NCBI RefSeq assembly: GCF_037543845.1
Contig: NZ_JBBIFX010000002.1
Coordinates: 248,001 to 312,000 of the forward strand
Source: Gymnodinialimonas ulvae
Lineage (GTDB): Bacteria > Pseudomonadota > Alphaproteobacteria > Rhodobacterales > Rhodobacteraceae
Reading direction: 5' to 3'
DNA length: 64,000 bases
Numbering within the stretch: position 1 is the first letter of the stretch; each line of letters opens with the position of its first letter. Positions 18,619-27,611 of the stretch are shown here, piece after piece. The position numbers were made by a program, and so were the translations under genes. Under the pieces are notes generated by a model that did not search any database, was not told where the DNA came from, and was given only the letters and a program-made list of their open reading frames with translations.

Positions 18619-18733
18619 TAGCCTGCCCGCGGCGTGACGAGCTGCGCGGGCCTTGGCAACCCGCCGCAGCGTTACACTTGCCCTGCGTTTGCCCGGCGCT
18701 TATCGGTCCTGCCATACCGAAAGGACCAACTTC

Positions 18734-19018
18734 ATGACCGTAGCCGATCTGGCCGACCGTATCAGCGGGGCGCTTTCCGACAAAAGCTTCAATGGGTCGC
18801 TCAAGTTTGATTGCGGAACGGATGGTGTTATTGTTCTGGCCGACAACTCGGCCACGACCGTAGATCAGGACACGGACTGCACCATCCAGATAAGCCGGGA
18901 CAATCTCGGCAAGCTGTTGTCGGGCAAGCTGAACCCGATGACAGGCGTGATGATGGGCAAGCTGAAGGTCTCGGGCGACATGTCCGTGGCACTTGGCCTG
19001 AGCAAATTGCTGGCCTGA
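18734..19018 (+). CDS. SCP2 sterol-carrier-like domain protein
   Basis: This 94-residue protein consists of one SCP2 fold. It ends with the family pattern KLLSGKLNPMTGVMMGKLKV followed by SGDMSVALGLSKLL. SCP2 domains bind lipids or acyl-CoA in a hydrophobic tunnel. The ATG at 18734 follows AAAGGACC, and the short frame upstream lacks a ribosome-binding site. The ligand is unknown. The gene stands 115 bases after argG. Confidence 0.85.
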   Translation: MTVADLADRISGALSDKSFNGSLKFDCGTDGVIVLADNSATTVDQDTDCTIQISRDNLGKLLSGKLNPMTGVMMGKLKVSGDMSVALGLSKLLA

Positions 19019-19151
19019 GCGCAGTCTACCGAATGGCGCGCCTGCGGCGCATTTTCCAAACCTCGCCATCGCCTGTGGCGCTGTCTCAGGTGGGCGCATT
19101 GGACGCTAGTGTCGCAGATCACCAGCAGCGCGCGGCCCGAAACGCTGTGCA

Positions 19152-19184
19152 GCCTCCGGCGGAGGTATTTTCGAAGCAAAGAAG
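19152..19184 (+). repeat. Dispersed Rhodobacteraceae-type repeat, copy 1
   Basis: GCCTCCGGCGGAGGTATTTT followed by CGAAGCAAAGAAG. The left half is a self-complementary CCTCCGGCGGAGG hairpin. It is the same unit as at 27532-27563 and 62581-62613, with one change in the tail. Confidence 0.7.
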
Positions 19185-19334
19185 GCGGGCGCGCGTGCAA
19201 TGGGTCATCCTCCGCCGCTATCCCGGTTGGGCTTCGCGGGCAGAGGATGCGCCGTCTTCGCTTGCGGTCATCGGCTCCTCAGCCTGTACCGCGCAATGCG
19301 ACTGCACTTCCCATCGTTAAGCGCGGGTTAAGGG

Positions 19335-19358
19335 CCCTCTTTGCTTTCCAAATACCTT
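19335..19358 (-). repeat. Dispersed repeat, copy 2 (hairpin half degenerate)
   Basis: CCCTCTTTGCTTTCCAAATA followed by CCTT, the reverse orientation of the tail half of the repeat. The CCGCCGG hairpin half is replaced by unrelated sequence. Confidence 0.6.
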
Positions 19359-19393
19359 GGGGGAGTCGCCATTGGCGACGGGGGCAAGGCCCC

Positions 19394-21427
19394 CTACAAC
19401 GCCGCCGCTAGTCGCACGCCTTGATCAATCGCGCGCTTTGCGTCCAGTTCCGCAGCCACATCCGCACCGCCGATCACATGGGGCGTCGCACCGCGGGCGA
19501 TCAAATCGTCGGCCAGCGACCGCTCCGCCACCTGTCCGGCGCACAATACGACCGTGTCGCAGGTGATCAGAGTCGGTGTATCGCGTGCCTCGCCAAAGCT
19601 CACGTGCAGGCCATCCGCGTCGATCCGCTCGTAGTTCACACCAGTGACCATCTGCACATTCTTCATCTTGAGGCTGGCGCGATGGATCCAACCGGTCGTT
19701 TTTCCAAGGCGTTTGCCCGGCTTCTCCGCCTTGCGCTGCAACAAAGTGACCTCGCGCGCCGCAGGTTCCGGGCGGGGGCCCTCGGGCGCAAGTCCGCCGC
19801 GATGGATCGCCGGATCGGCCACGCCCCATTCGCGCCGCCACAACTCGGGCACCTCGGTCGGGCTTTCGCCGTCATGGGTCAGGTATTCCGCCACGTCGAA
19901 GCCGATGCCGCCCGCACCGATGATCGCAACGCGCTTGCCGACCGGGGCCTTGCCCGCCAGCACATCGACGTAGCTCACCACGTTGGCCCCGTCCTGCCCA
20001 TTGATCTCCGGCTCACGCGGGCGCACGCCGGTGGCGACGATCACCTCGTCATAGCCATCCAGATTGTCGGCAGAGGGCGCAGTCTCGAGCCGCAGGTCAA
20101 TCTGGTGCCGTTCCATCATCGTGGCGAACCAATCGACAAGCCCGATGAACTCCTCCTTGCCGGGTATCCGCTTGGCCATGTTGAGCTGCCCGCCAACCTC
20201 GGCGGCCTTGTCGAACAGCACCACCTTATGCCCGCGCTCCGCCGCCGTCATTGCGGCTGCCATCCCCGCCGCGCCTGCGCCGACGATGGCGATCCGCTTG
20301 GGTGCGTCGGCGGGCCCGTAATCAAGCTCGACCTCATGGCAGGCACGCGGGTTCACAAGGCACGACGTCAACTTGCCGCTGAACGTGTGGTCGAGGCAGG
20401 CCTGGTTGCAAGCGATGCACGGCGCGATCTCATCGGCGCGCCCGGCCTCTGCCTTCGCGACAAACGCCGCATCCGCAAGAAACGGCCTCGCCATCGAAAC
20501 CATGTCGGCGCAGCCGTCCGCCAAAACCTCTTCCGCCACGTCTGGCATGTTGATCCGGTTCGAAGTGATCACAGGAATGCCCACCTTGCCCATCAGCTTC
20601 TTCGTGACCCACGCAAACGCCTTGCGCGGCACCGACGTGGCAATCGTCGGAATGCGCGCCTCGTGCCAGCCGATGCCGGTGTTCAATATCGTGGCGCCTG
20701 CTGCCTCCACCGCTTGCGCCAATTGCACGACCTCGTCATGGGTCGATCCGCCCGGCACCAGGTCGATCATCGACAATCGGTAGATCAGGATGAAATCATC
20801 GCCCACCGCCTCCCGGCAGCGGCGCACGACTTCCACCGGCAGGCGCATCCGGTTCTCATAAGACCCGCCCCAGCGATCCTGGCGCTTGTTCACATGGGTC
20901 ACGAGGAACTGGTTCAGGAAGTACCCTTCCGAGCCCATGATCTCCACGCCATCATAACCCGCTTCGCGCGCCCGCACGGCCGCCGTCACGATGTCGGCGA
21001 TCTGTTTCTCGATCCCGTCTTCATCCAGCGCTTTCGGTGGAAACGGCGAGATCGGGGATTTCACCGCCGACGCACTGACGCAATCGGGGCTGTAGGCGTA
21101 GCGCCCGGCATGCAGGATCTGCATCGCGATCTTGCCGCCCTCGGCATGCACCGCATCGGTCACGACGCGGTGGTTAGCGATGTCTTGATCCGTGTAAAGG
21201 CCCGCAGCACCTGGAAAAACACCGCCCTCCTTGTTGGGCGCCATGCCGCCGGTGACGATCAACGCGACCCCGCCCGCCGCACGATCGGCATAGAACCGTG
21301 CCACTCTGGGCCAATCCTTCGTCTCTTCGAGACCGGTGTGCATCGACCCCATCAGCACGCGGTTTTTCAGCGTCGTGAAGCCCAGATCAAGCGGAGCCAA
21401 CAGGTTCGGATAACGTGAATGTGCCAT
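19394..21427 (-). CDS. FAD/FMN/Fe-S oxidoreductase, 2,4-dienoyl-CoA reductase (FadH) family
   Basis: This 677-residue enzyme has an N-terminal old-yellow-enzyme TIM barrel (LLAPLDLGFTTLKNRVLMGS) and a cysteine cluster for a 4Fe-4S centre (CIACNQACLD ... SCLVNPRAC). A C-terminal pyridine-nucleotide oxidoreductase part follows (RIAIVGAGAAGMAAAMTAA; RVAIIGAGGIGFDVAEYL). Members reduce 2,4-dienoyl-CoA in unsaturated fatty-acid oxidation, but the family also includes trimethylamine dehydrogenase-like enzymes. The length and cofactor motifs match FadH best. The gene is last in a row of minus-strand genes that begins with ilvD. Confidence 0.85.
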   Translation of the reverse strand: MAHSRYPNLLAPLDLGFTTLKNRVLMGSMHTGLEETKDWPRVARFYADRAAGGVALIVTGGMAPNKEGGVFPGAAGLYTDQDIANHRVVTDAVHAEGGKIAMQILHAGRYAYSPDCVSASAVKSPISPFPPKALDEDGIEKQIADIVTAAVRAREAGYDGVEIMGSEGYFLNQFLVTHVNKRQDRWGGSYENRMRLPVEVVRRCREAVGDDFILIYRLSMIDLVPGGSTHDEVVQLAQAVEAAGATILNTGIGWHEARIPTIATSVPRKAFAWVTKKLMGKVGIPVITSNRINMPDVAEEVLADGCADMVSMARPFLADAAFVAKAEAGRADEIAPCIACNQACLDHTFSGKLTSCLVNPRACHEVELDYGPADAPKRIAIVGAGAAGMAAAMTAAERGHKVVLFDKAAEVGGQLNMAKRIPGKEEFIGLVDWFATMMERHQIDLRLETAPSADNLDGYDEVIVATGVRPREPEINGQDGANVVSYVDVLAGKAPVGKRVAIIGAGGIGFDVAEYLTHDGESPTEVPELWRREWGVADPAIHRGGLAPEGPRPEPAAREVTLLQRKAEKPGKRLGKTTGWIHRASLKMKNVQMVTGVNYERIDADGLHVSFGEARDTPTLITCDTVVLCAGQVAERSLADDLIARGATPHVIGGADVAAELDAKRAIDQGVRLAAAL

Positions 21428-21530
21428 GTGATCAGCGCCTCCCTTGCGTGACGCGCAGGTAAGCCGATCCCCGCCCCGAGGTCACGCAAAACCCGGCGTC
21501 ACCGAAGACGCCGCATACAACCCGAACGCC

Positions 21531-21902
21531 TCAATCCTGCCCGGTCTCGGCGCAATGGCGCCGGAACGCGCGCTTGAGCATCTCCAACTCGTCGCGCAGC
21601 AACGCCATCTCACCGCGAATGTCTTCCTGCAACGCCGATCCCGCCATCAACGTGATCCGGTCCAGAACCTCCCCCGACGCCGTTGAGCGCAGGCCCACCA
21701 CCTGCACCCCGTCGCTGACCACATCCATCGGCAGGTCCAGCGACACCATCAGCGCGCCGTCTTCCTCCGCATGGGGGGCTAGCCGAGCAATCGCGATGAT
21801 CTTGCCGCGATGCAACGCCTCGATCTCGGTCTGTTCGGCGCCGGTCAGAATGCCTTCATAGCGCCCGGCATGCAGCGCGGTGCAAACCAACGTCTCGGTC
21901 AT
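21531..21902 (-). CDS. Conserved hypothetical protein, 123 residues
   Basis: I do not recognise this protein. It begins MTETLVCTALHAGRYEGILT and ends with a charged, probably coiled segment (EDIRGEMALLRDELEMLKRAFRRH). No signal peptide or membrane helix is present. The central part looks like a small beta-rich domain (GALMVSLDLPMDVVSDGVQV). It lies 24 bases after the gene at 21927-22712 on the same strand, so the two are likely co-transcribed. Confidence 0.65.
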   Translation of the reverse strand: MTETLVCTALHAGRYEGILTGAEQTEIEALHRGKIIAIARLAPHAEEDGALMVSLDLPMDVVSDGVQVVGLRSTASGEVLDRITLMAGSALQEDIRGEMALLRDELEMLKRAFRRHCAETGQD

Positions 21903-21926
21903 GGTGAACCCCTCCTCCGGGTCGGA

Positions 21927-22712
21927 TCAGATATCGGCACGCGGCGCGCGCACAAGGACCATGTCCCACAGCGCGATGCGCGTCATCTTCGGCCCTTCGA
22001 TGATCAGGTCAAGCCAGGCCTTCTCGATCCGCTTTTCGTTGATCTTGGAATAGGCCAGGTCAAACTCCGCCTTGCCCTCGGTCCCGTCAAAATCAAGCTG
22101 GCGCACGATTTGTTCGACGTTCGGCCCGTGCTGCACGTTCAGACGCGCGAAGATCTCCACCGGTTGCTCGCGCTCCGCAATCAGTTTCAGTGCAATGAAA
22201 TGGTTGCGCGTCAGGTCCACCAACGCAGCCTCCGGCAGATCCTGCACGAAGGAAATGAACGACCCGTCCGACCGATACACGTCCAGAACCAGACCGAATT
22301 CCGCGCCCGTGACCCAGGGCGGCGTCCGGTCCTGCACAAGGCTGAAATCGGCATGATTGGCGTCATGGAACACCGTGATCCCACCGGCCAGCGGTTGCGG
22401 CGATCCAAGATCGACCACCCCGCGCGGCCGCATTTCCGAGCGCCAGGGCGCGGGCCGTTCGGCCCAATCGCATTGGTCGGGCCGGTCTATCCCGTCCGTC
22501 GCGTCGGGTCTGCGCGCACGCAATTCGGACCGCGCCTGCGCCGACATCACATCCAGCCGGTCGCGCAGCCCCTTGAGATCGCCGGCCATCCGCTGCAATT
22601 CCCCGCTCGGCAGGTCCTTGGGCACCCGCAGCGCCCGCTGCCAGCGCTTGAGCGTCTGGCCAAGGCCAAATCCACCAAACATTCCGGGAAAATCCTGTCC
22701 CATTCCGCCCAT
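21927..22712 (-). CDS. Conserved hypothetical protein, 261 residues
   Basis: This soluble protein has a Gly/Met-rich N-terminus (MGGMGQDFPGMFGGFGLGQT), a basic helical region and a beta-rich C-terminal half (ITVFHDANHADFSLVQDRTP; FGLVLDVYRSDGSFISFVQD). It resembles an uncharacterised protein family found in Rhodobacteraceae; I cannot attach a function. The start could also be the Met at residue 4. Position between a lipoprotein gene and the 123-residue hypothetical suggests one operon. Confidence 0.7.
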   Translation of the reverse strand: MGGMGQDFPGMFGGFGLGQTLKRWQRALRVPKDLPSGELQRMAGDLKGLRDRLDVMSAQARSELRARRPDATDGIDRPDQCDWAERPAPWRSEMRPRGVVDLGSPQPLAGGITVFHDANHADFSLVQDRTPPWVTGAEFGLVLDVYRSDGSFISFVQDLPEAALVDLTRNHFIALKLIAEREQPVEIFARLNVQHGPNVEQIVRQLDFDGTEGKAEFDLAYSKINEKRIEKAWLDLIIEGPKMTRIALWDMVLVRAPRADI

Positions 22713-22770
22713 CCTTCAAAGCCCGACCGTAGCCTGGCCCTGATCGTAGCAGAGTTCTCTTGGCAGACGG

Positions 22771-23514
22771 TTACCGGAATATCCGCTGAAACAGCCCGCC
22801 TTGAAAGAGGGTCCCGCCGCCTTGGGCCCCGGCCTGTGGCAGGTCTGCCGCGATGGCACCGCCGGTTAGCCCGGTATTGGCCTGCGCCACGGCATCGGCG
22901 AAAGTCACCAACGTCAGTAGCGCCTGCTCATCGCTCACATCCTGATCGGCCAGCGCCAGAACCGACAACGTCGCAAGCCGTGGGCCAAGATCAAGGTAGG
23001 CGCGCCAGTAATCCTGCGCGACGCCCACAACCGCAGCCGGGCTGGAGTCGCGCGCGTGCAAAAGAAACATGTCCGCCGCGACGCGGGTCTCCAGAATGGT
23101 GATGCTTTCGGCCTCGCCACTGCGGCTCAGCAGGGCCTGGCCCGCGTCCGACCGGAAAAAGCCGTCCAGTTCGTCCAGCGCTCCGGTCAATCCGCCGCCC
23201 GGCTCCGACCGTGCGGCCACCGTCGCCGTCAGAACCGCCTGGATATCGGGCTGCGGCGCGCGCGCGCGTCCGGAAATCGCCGCGCAATTGCCCAGCAGGA
23301 CAAAGCCCGTATCGCCGTCGTTGCGGGTCAGGTCCGGATCAACGCAAAAGCCCTCCGGCCCGGTGATCGTGACCGCATCCGCCGTCACCTGAGCCGCGCG
23401 GGGGGCCGCGTCGCCGCCGCCCCCAAGGCTCACACATCCTGCGAGGAGGGCTGTAAGCCCGAGGACCAGCCCCCGAAAAAGCCCCCGAAAACCCAGCGTC
23501 TCAAAGATCCGCAT
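22771..23514 (-). CDS. Predicted lipoprotein
   Basis: This 247-residue protein has a type II signal peptide: a hydrophobic stretch (LFRGLVLGLTALLAGC) with the lipobox LLAGC placing the lipidated cysteine at about residue 27. The mature part is Ala/Gly-rich without a domain I can name. A conserved-looking core reads GPEGFCVDPDLTRNDGDTGF. The start overlaps the end of ilvD by 14 bases, so it is translated from the ilvD transcript. An envelope role is inferred only from the lipobox. Confidence 0.75.
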   Translation of the reverse strand: MRIFETLGFRGLFRGLVLGLTALLAGCVSLGGGGDAAPRAAQVTADAVTITGPEGFCVDPDLTRNDGDTGFVLLGNCAAISGRARAPQPDIQAVLTATVAARSEPGGGLTGALDELDGFFRSDAGQALLSRSGEAESITILETRVAADMFLLHARDSSPAAVVGVAQDYWRAYLDLGPRLATLSVLALADQDVSDEQALLTLVTFADAVAQANTGLTGGAIAADLPQAGAQGGGTLFQGGLFQRIFR

Positions 23515-25264
23515 AGACGTGCTTTTCCTTCGCCGCCCCGGGATGTGTCACCGCGCCATACCGCGCCTCGCCGACCAGCTGCGCGTATTTCCACAACGCG
23601 CCCGAGGCATAGATCGTCTCGCGCGGGCCTTTCCAATTCGACCGACGCTCTGCCAAGGCTTCATCCGACAGGGCCACCGAAAGCTCGCCCGTGATCGCGT
23701 TGATGGTGATCACATCACCATTTTCCAAAAGGCCGATCGGCCCGCCTACGGCGGCTTCCGGCCCGGCGTGACCGACGCAGAACCCGCGTGTTGCGCCCGA
23801 GAACCGGCCATCGGTTATCAGGGCGACCTTCTTGCCCATGCCCTGCCCGGACAACGCCGCGGTCGTCGCCAGCATTTCGCGCATGCCGGGGCCACCCTTT
23901 GGCCCTTCGTTGCGGATCACGAGGACCTCGCCCGCCTCGTATTGCCGGGCCTTTACGGCGGCAAAGGCGTCTTCCTCGCATTCGAAAACGCGTGCGGGCC
24001 CGGAGAAGACCTGCTGCTCCTCGCTCATGCCCGCGACCTTTACGATTGCGCCCTCTGGCGCGAGGTTGCCTTTGAGGCCAACCACGCCGCCGGTGGCGGT
24101 GATCGGGTTCTGCACCGTGTGGACCACCCGCCCGTCCGGCTCACCCTCGATCTTGTCGAGCGCTTCTTCCATCGTCTCGCCCGAAGCCGTCAGGCAATCG
24201 CCATGCAGCAGCCCCTCTTTCAGCAGCTCCTTCATCACAACCGGCACGCCGCCGACCTCGTAAAGGTCCTTCGCCACGTATTGGCCGCCCGGTTTCATAT
24301 CCACGAAATAGGGGGTGTCCTTGAAGATGTCGCACACGTCGAAGAGGTCGAAATCAATCCCCGCCTCATGGGCAATCGCGGGCAGGTGCAGGCCCGCGTT
24401 CGTCGACCCGCCCGTACAGGCCACGACACGCGCCGCGTTTTCCAGCGATTTGCGCGTCACCACATCGCGCGCGCGGATGTTCTTTTCCAGAAGGGTCATC
24501 ACCGCGCGGCCCGAGGCCTCGCCATATTCCCGACGCCCTTCATACGGTGCGGGCATGCCGCTGGAATTCAGCAGCGCCAGGCCAATCGCCTCTGACACGC
24601 AGGCCATCGTGTTCGCGGTGAACTGCCCGCCGCAGGCCCCCGCGCTCGGGCAGGCCACGCGTTCCAGAACGGCAAGGGCGGCATCGCTCAATTCGCCCGA
24701 CTGATACTTTCCAACGGCCTCGAACATATCCTGCACCGTCAGGTCGCGATTGGCGTATTCCGCGGGCACATCGGCGCCCTCCGGTGCCTTGCCCGGCAGG
24801 ATCGTACCGCCGTACATGAACACCGACGGCACGTTGAGCCGCACCATCGCCATCATCATCCCCGGCAGGGATTTGTCGCAGCCGGCAAGCCCGACCAACG
24901 CGTCGTAGCAATGTCCGCGCATCGTCAGTTCGACTGTATCCGTGATCGCATCGCGGCTCGCCAGCGACGACCGCATTCCCTCGTGACCCATCGCAATCCC
25001 GTCGGTCACGGTGATCGTGGTGAACTCTCGCGGCGTGCCATTGGCCGACAGAACCCCCGCCTTGGCCGACTGCGCCTGCCAGTTGAGCGCGATGTTGCAC
25101 GGCGCCGCCTCGTTCCAACAGGTCGCAACGCCGACGAAAGGCTGCGCGATTTGCTCTTCCGTCAGATCCATTGCGTAGAAATACGACCGATGCGGCGCTC
25201 GCTCCGGGCCCTCTGTCACATGGCGGCTCGGCAGTTTGGATTTGTCTGGCCGGTTTTGCAGCAT
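23501..25264 (-). CDS. ilvD: Dihydroxy-acid dehydratase
   Basis: This enzyme dehydrates 2,3-dihydroxy-3-methyl acids to branched-chain 2-oxo acids in valine, leucine and isoleucine synthesis. It is a 587-residue Fe-S enzyme. The cluster cysteines lie in CWNEAAPCN, VGLAGCDKSLPGMM and CPSAGACGGQFTANTM; the C-terminal part shows TDGRFSGATRGFCVGHAGPE. The ATG at 25264 opens MLQNRPDKSKLPSRHVTEGP; the frame is open for 25 more codons but has no better start. It heads a minus-strand run continuing with the lipoprotein gene. Confidence 0.95.
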   Translation of the reverse strand: MLQNRPDKSKLPSRHVTEGPERAPHRSYFYAMDLTEEQIAQPFVGVATCWNEAAPCNIALNWQAQSAKAGVLSANGTPREFTTITVTDGIAMGHEGMRSSLASRDAITDTVELTMRGHCYDALVGLAGCDKSLPGMMMAMVRLNVPSVFMYGGTILPGKAPEGADVPAEYANRDLTVQDMFEAVGKYQSGELSDAALAVLERVACPSAGACGGQFTANTMACVSEAIGLALLNSSGMPAPYEGRREYGEASGRAVMTLLEKNIRARDVVTRKSLENAARVVACTGGSTNAGLHLPAIAHEAGIDFDLFDVCDIFKDTPYFVDMKPGGQYVAKDLYEVGGVPVVMKELLKEGLLHGDCLTASGETMEEALDKIEGEPDGRVVHTVQNPITATGGVVGLKGNLAPEGAIVKVAGMSEEQQVFSGPARVFECEEDAFAAVKARQYEAGEVLVIRNEGPKGGPGMREMLATTAALSGQGMGKKVALITDGRFSGATRGFCVGHAGPEAAVGGPIGLLENGDVITINAITGELSVALSDEALAERRSNWKGPRETIYASGALWKYAQLVGEARYGAVTHPGAAKEKHVYADL

Positions 25265-25483
25265 GGCGTCTCTCCCCGATGGCTTTGCGCTGTTTGGAAC
25301 GGGGATAAAGCGGCCCGCCCACCGGGGCAAGAGAGACAACTCACCCTTGCTTTGCGTGCTCCAAACACCCCATCACTCCCCGCATTGTTTCCATCCCGTG
25401 CACAGACCGTCGGCATTCTCGCGCGAACCGCGATTGTCGGCGCACAATCCCGTCTCTATAGAGGCGCTCAAACACCAACGATA

Positions 25484-26398
25484 ATGGCAGGCCCGATGCA
25501 GTACCTCGCCCCCGGAAGCCCCTACGACCACTTCGTCGACCCCGCACGCGCCAGGCCGCAAATCTGGCGCCTGATCCTTGGCATGATCACCGTTGTGGCC
25601 TGCTATGCCCTTGGCCTGATTGGCATTGTGATGCTGGTCGCAGTGATCGCCGGGCCACAATATCTCACCGAATTCCTCACCAACCTCGAACTCGGTGTCC
25701 CGCTCGGGCCCACCGGAACGCTCCTGCTTCTGGCGACATTCCTCGGCATGGCCCTCGGCCCGATGCTGGCCGTCACACTGCTCCACAAACGCCAGATGCG
25801 CACCCTGTTCGGCGCCATCCCGCGCACGCTGCGCCACTTCCTCGTGGCCATGGTCGTCTGCGCGCTGGCCTATGCGCTGTCGTTCTTCCTGTCGTCCAGC
25901 ACCGACCTGACCGCCGGCACTTCGCCTACGATCTGGCTGTCGTTCCTGCCGCTGGCCCTCGTCGGCGTCCTGCTGCAAACCGGCGCCGAGGAGATCCTGT
26001 TCCGCGGCTATATCCAACAACAACTCGCCGCCCGCTTCCGCTCGGCCATCGTCTGGATGGTCCTGCCTTCGGTGCTCTTCGGGGCGCTGCACTGGCAGCC
26101 CGCGATGATGGGCGACAACGCGATCTACGTGGTCGCCGCCGCCACGCTCTTCGGCCTGCTCGCCGCCGACCTGACCGCCAAGACCGGCTCCATCGGCGCG
26201 GCCTGGGGCTTCCACTTCGCCAACAATGTCGTGGCGATCCTGATCGTGTCGCTTGACGGTCCACTCTCCGGCCTGGCGCTCTACACCGCCACGCTCGATG
26301 CCGCCTCGCCCGAAATCCGGCCCCTGATCCTGCTCGATATGGGCACCACGCTCGTGACCTGGCTGATCATCCGCACCGTGGTCACGCGTATCCCCTGA
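25484..26398 (+). CDS. CPBP-family intramembrane metalloprotease
   Basis: This 304-residue membrane protein has about eight hydrophobic segments and the three CPBP (Abi/CAAX protease) motifs: EEILFRGYIQQQL, the H of FGALHW and the HFANN motif. The family includes prenyl-protein endopeptidases and bacteriocin self-immunity proteins. Two starts are close: 25484 (MAGPMQYL) and 25496 (MQYLAPGS). A CTATAG -10-like element lies about 30 bases upstream. It is divergent from ilvD and no peptide substrate is near. Confidence 0.85.
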   Translation: MAGPMQYLAPGSPYDHFVDPARARPQIWRLILGMITVVACYALGLIGIVMLVAVIAGPQYLTEFLTNLELGVPLGPTGTLLLLATFLGMALGPMLAVTLLHKRQMRTLFGAIPRTLRHFLVAMVVCALAYALSFFLSSSTDLTAGTSPTIWLSFLPLALVGVLLQTGAEEILFRGYIQQQLAARFRSAIVWMVLPSVLFGALHWQPAMMGDNAIYVVAAATLFGLLAADLTAKTGSIGAAWGFHFANNVVAILIVSLDGPLSGLALYTATLDAASPEIRPLILLDMGTTLVTWLIIRTVVTRIP

Positions 26399-26526
26399 CG
26401 CGCGGCCTCCGCCGCGACCGCTGACGTGCACCCTCAGATGCCACACACCAAACGCGGCGGCATTTGCAATTCCGCGCAGCGCACAATATCTGATCCCGAA
26501 GCTCACAACATGCGGCCGAGGCGTCA

Positions 26527-27510
26527 ATGAACTGGATCACCAATTACGTCCGTCCCCGGATCAACTCGATCTTCTCGCGCCGCGAGACGCCCGAGAACCT
26601 GTGGTCCAAATGCTCCGAATGCGGCACGATGCTGTTCCACCGCGAGCTCAGCGATAACCTCAACGTCTGCACCAATTGCGGGCACCACATGGCGCTGACC
26701 CCGCGCGCCCGGTTCGAAGCGCTCTTCGACAACGGCATCTTCACCGAGATTGACGTCCCCGAACCGCTCGCCGATCCGTTGAAATTCCGCGATCAGAAAC
26801 GCTACCCCGACCGCATGAAGGCCGCCCGCGCCCAAACCGCCGAGGCCGAGGCGATGCTGGTCGCCGAAGGCGAGATCGGGCGCACCCCCATCGTCGCCGC
26901 CGCGCAGGACTTCAGCTTCATGGGCGGCTCCATGGGCATGTATGTCGGCAACGCCATAATTGCCGCCGCCGAACGCGCCGTCGCGCTCAAGCGCCCGTTG
27001 ATCCTGTTCTCCGCCGCCGGTGGCGCGCGGATGCAGGAAGGCATCCTGAGCCTGATGCAAATGCCGCGCACCACCGTTGCCGTGCAGCTTCTGAAAGAGG
27101 CCGGGCTGCCCTACATCGTCGTTCTGACCCACCCCACAACCGGCGGTGTCACCGCTTCCTACGCCATGCTGGGGGACATCCAGATCGCCGAGCCCAACGC
27201 GCTGATCTGCTTTGCAGGCCCCCGCGTCATCGAACAGACGATCCGTGAAACTCTGCCCGACGGGTTCCAGCGCTCTGAATACCTGCTCGATCACGGCATG
27301 CTTGACCGCGTCACACCGCGCGCCGAAATGCGCGATGAGCTGATCTCCATCACCCGCATGCTGATGGGCCAGACTCCGCCCGTGAAAGGCGACCTGCCGG
27401 CGCCCGCTCCCGCACCAGAGGCTGCGGCCCCGCAGGCATCTGACGCGCAGGATGAGACGGGAGTCGAAGCCCCGACCACCAAAACCGGAACCGACAGCGA
27501 CCGCGCCTGA
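26527..27510 (+). CDS. accD: Acetyl-CoA carboxylase carboxyltransferase beta subunit
   Basis: With AccA, this subunit transfers the carboxyl group from biotin to acetyl-CoA to make malonyl-CoA for fatty-acid synthesis. The N-terminal zinc ribbon is visible as SKCSECGTMLFH and NVCTNCGHHM. The crotonase-like core has SAAGGARMQEGILSLMQM and TTGGVTASYAMLGD. The 327-residue chain ends with an Ala/Pro/Thr-rich tail that is variable in the family. folC follows 101 bases downstream, the common accD-folC order. Confidence 0.95.
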   Translation: MNWITNYVRPRINSIFSRRETPENLWSKCSECGTMLFHRELSDNLNVCTNCGHHMALTPRARFEALFDNGIFTEIDVPEPLADPLKFRDQKRYPDRMKAARAQTAEAEAMLVAEGEIGRTPIVAAAQDFSFMGGSMGMYVGNAIIAAAERAVALKRPLILFSAAGGARMQEGILSLMQMPRTTVAVQLLKEAGLPYIVVLTHPTTGGVTASYAMLGDIQIAEPNALICFAGPRVIEQTIRETLPDGFQRSEYLLDHGMLDRVTPRAEMRDELISITRMLMGQTPPVKGDLPAPAPAPEAAAPQASDAQDETGVEAPTTKTGTDSDRA

Positions 27511-27531
27511 CGCCCTGCGCGGAACCCGCCG

Positions 27532-27563
27532 CTCTTTGCTTTCCAAATACCTCCGCCGGAGGC
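27532..27563 (-). repeat. Dispersed repeat, copy 3 (best-preserved intergenic copy)
   Basis: CTCTTTGCTTTCCAAATACC followed by TCCGCCGGAGGC, the exact reverse complement of the copy at 62581-62613 over the shared part. It lies between accD and folC, 22 bases after the accD stop. The GCCTCCGGCGGAGG part can fold into a hairpin. Confidence 0.75.
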
Positions 27564-27611
27564 ATCCGCACTCGCGCCCCGCGCTTCGGCCCGATCCGTA
27601 AGGCCCCACCC

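Larger units (their letters stand above)
19019..19393. other. Intergenic region with two copies of a dispersed repeat
   Basis: 375 bases without a supported gene, lying between the SCP2 gene and the convergent flavoenzyme gene. It holds two diverged copies of the CTCCGGCGGAGGTATTT-type repeat (19152-19184, plus; 19335-19358, minus) and several GC-rich inverted segments. No RNA gene or open frame with a ribosome-binding site was found. Confidence 0.6.

Noticed and set aside
19421..21418. Open frame of 665 codons on the plus strand
   Set aside because: It is exactly antisense to the FadH-like flavoenzyme, which has clear cofactor motifs. Long antisense frames are common in GC-rich genomes and this one has no recognisable domain.
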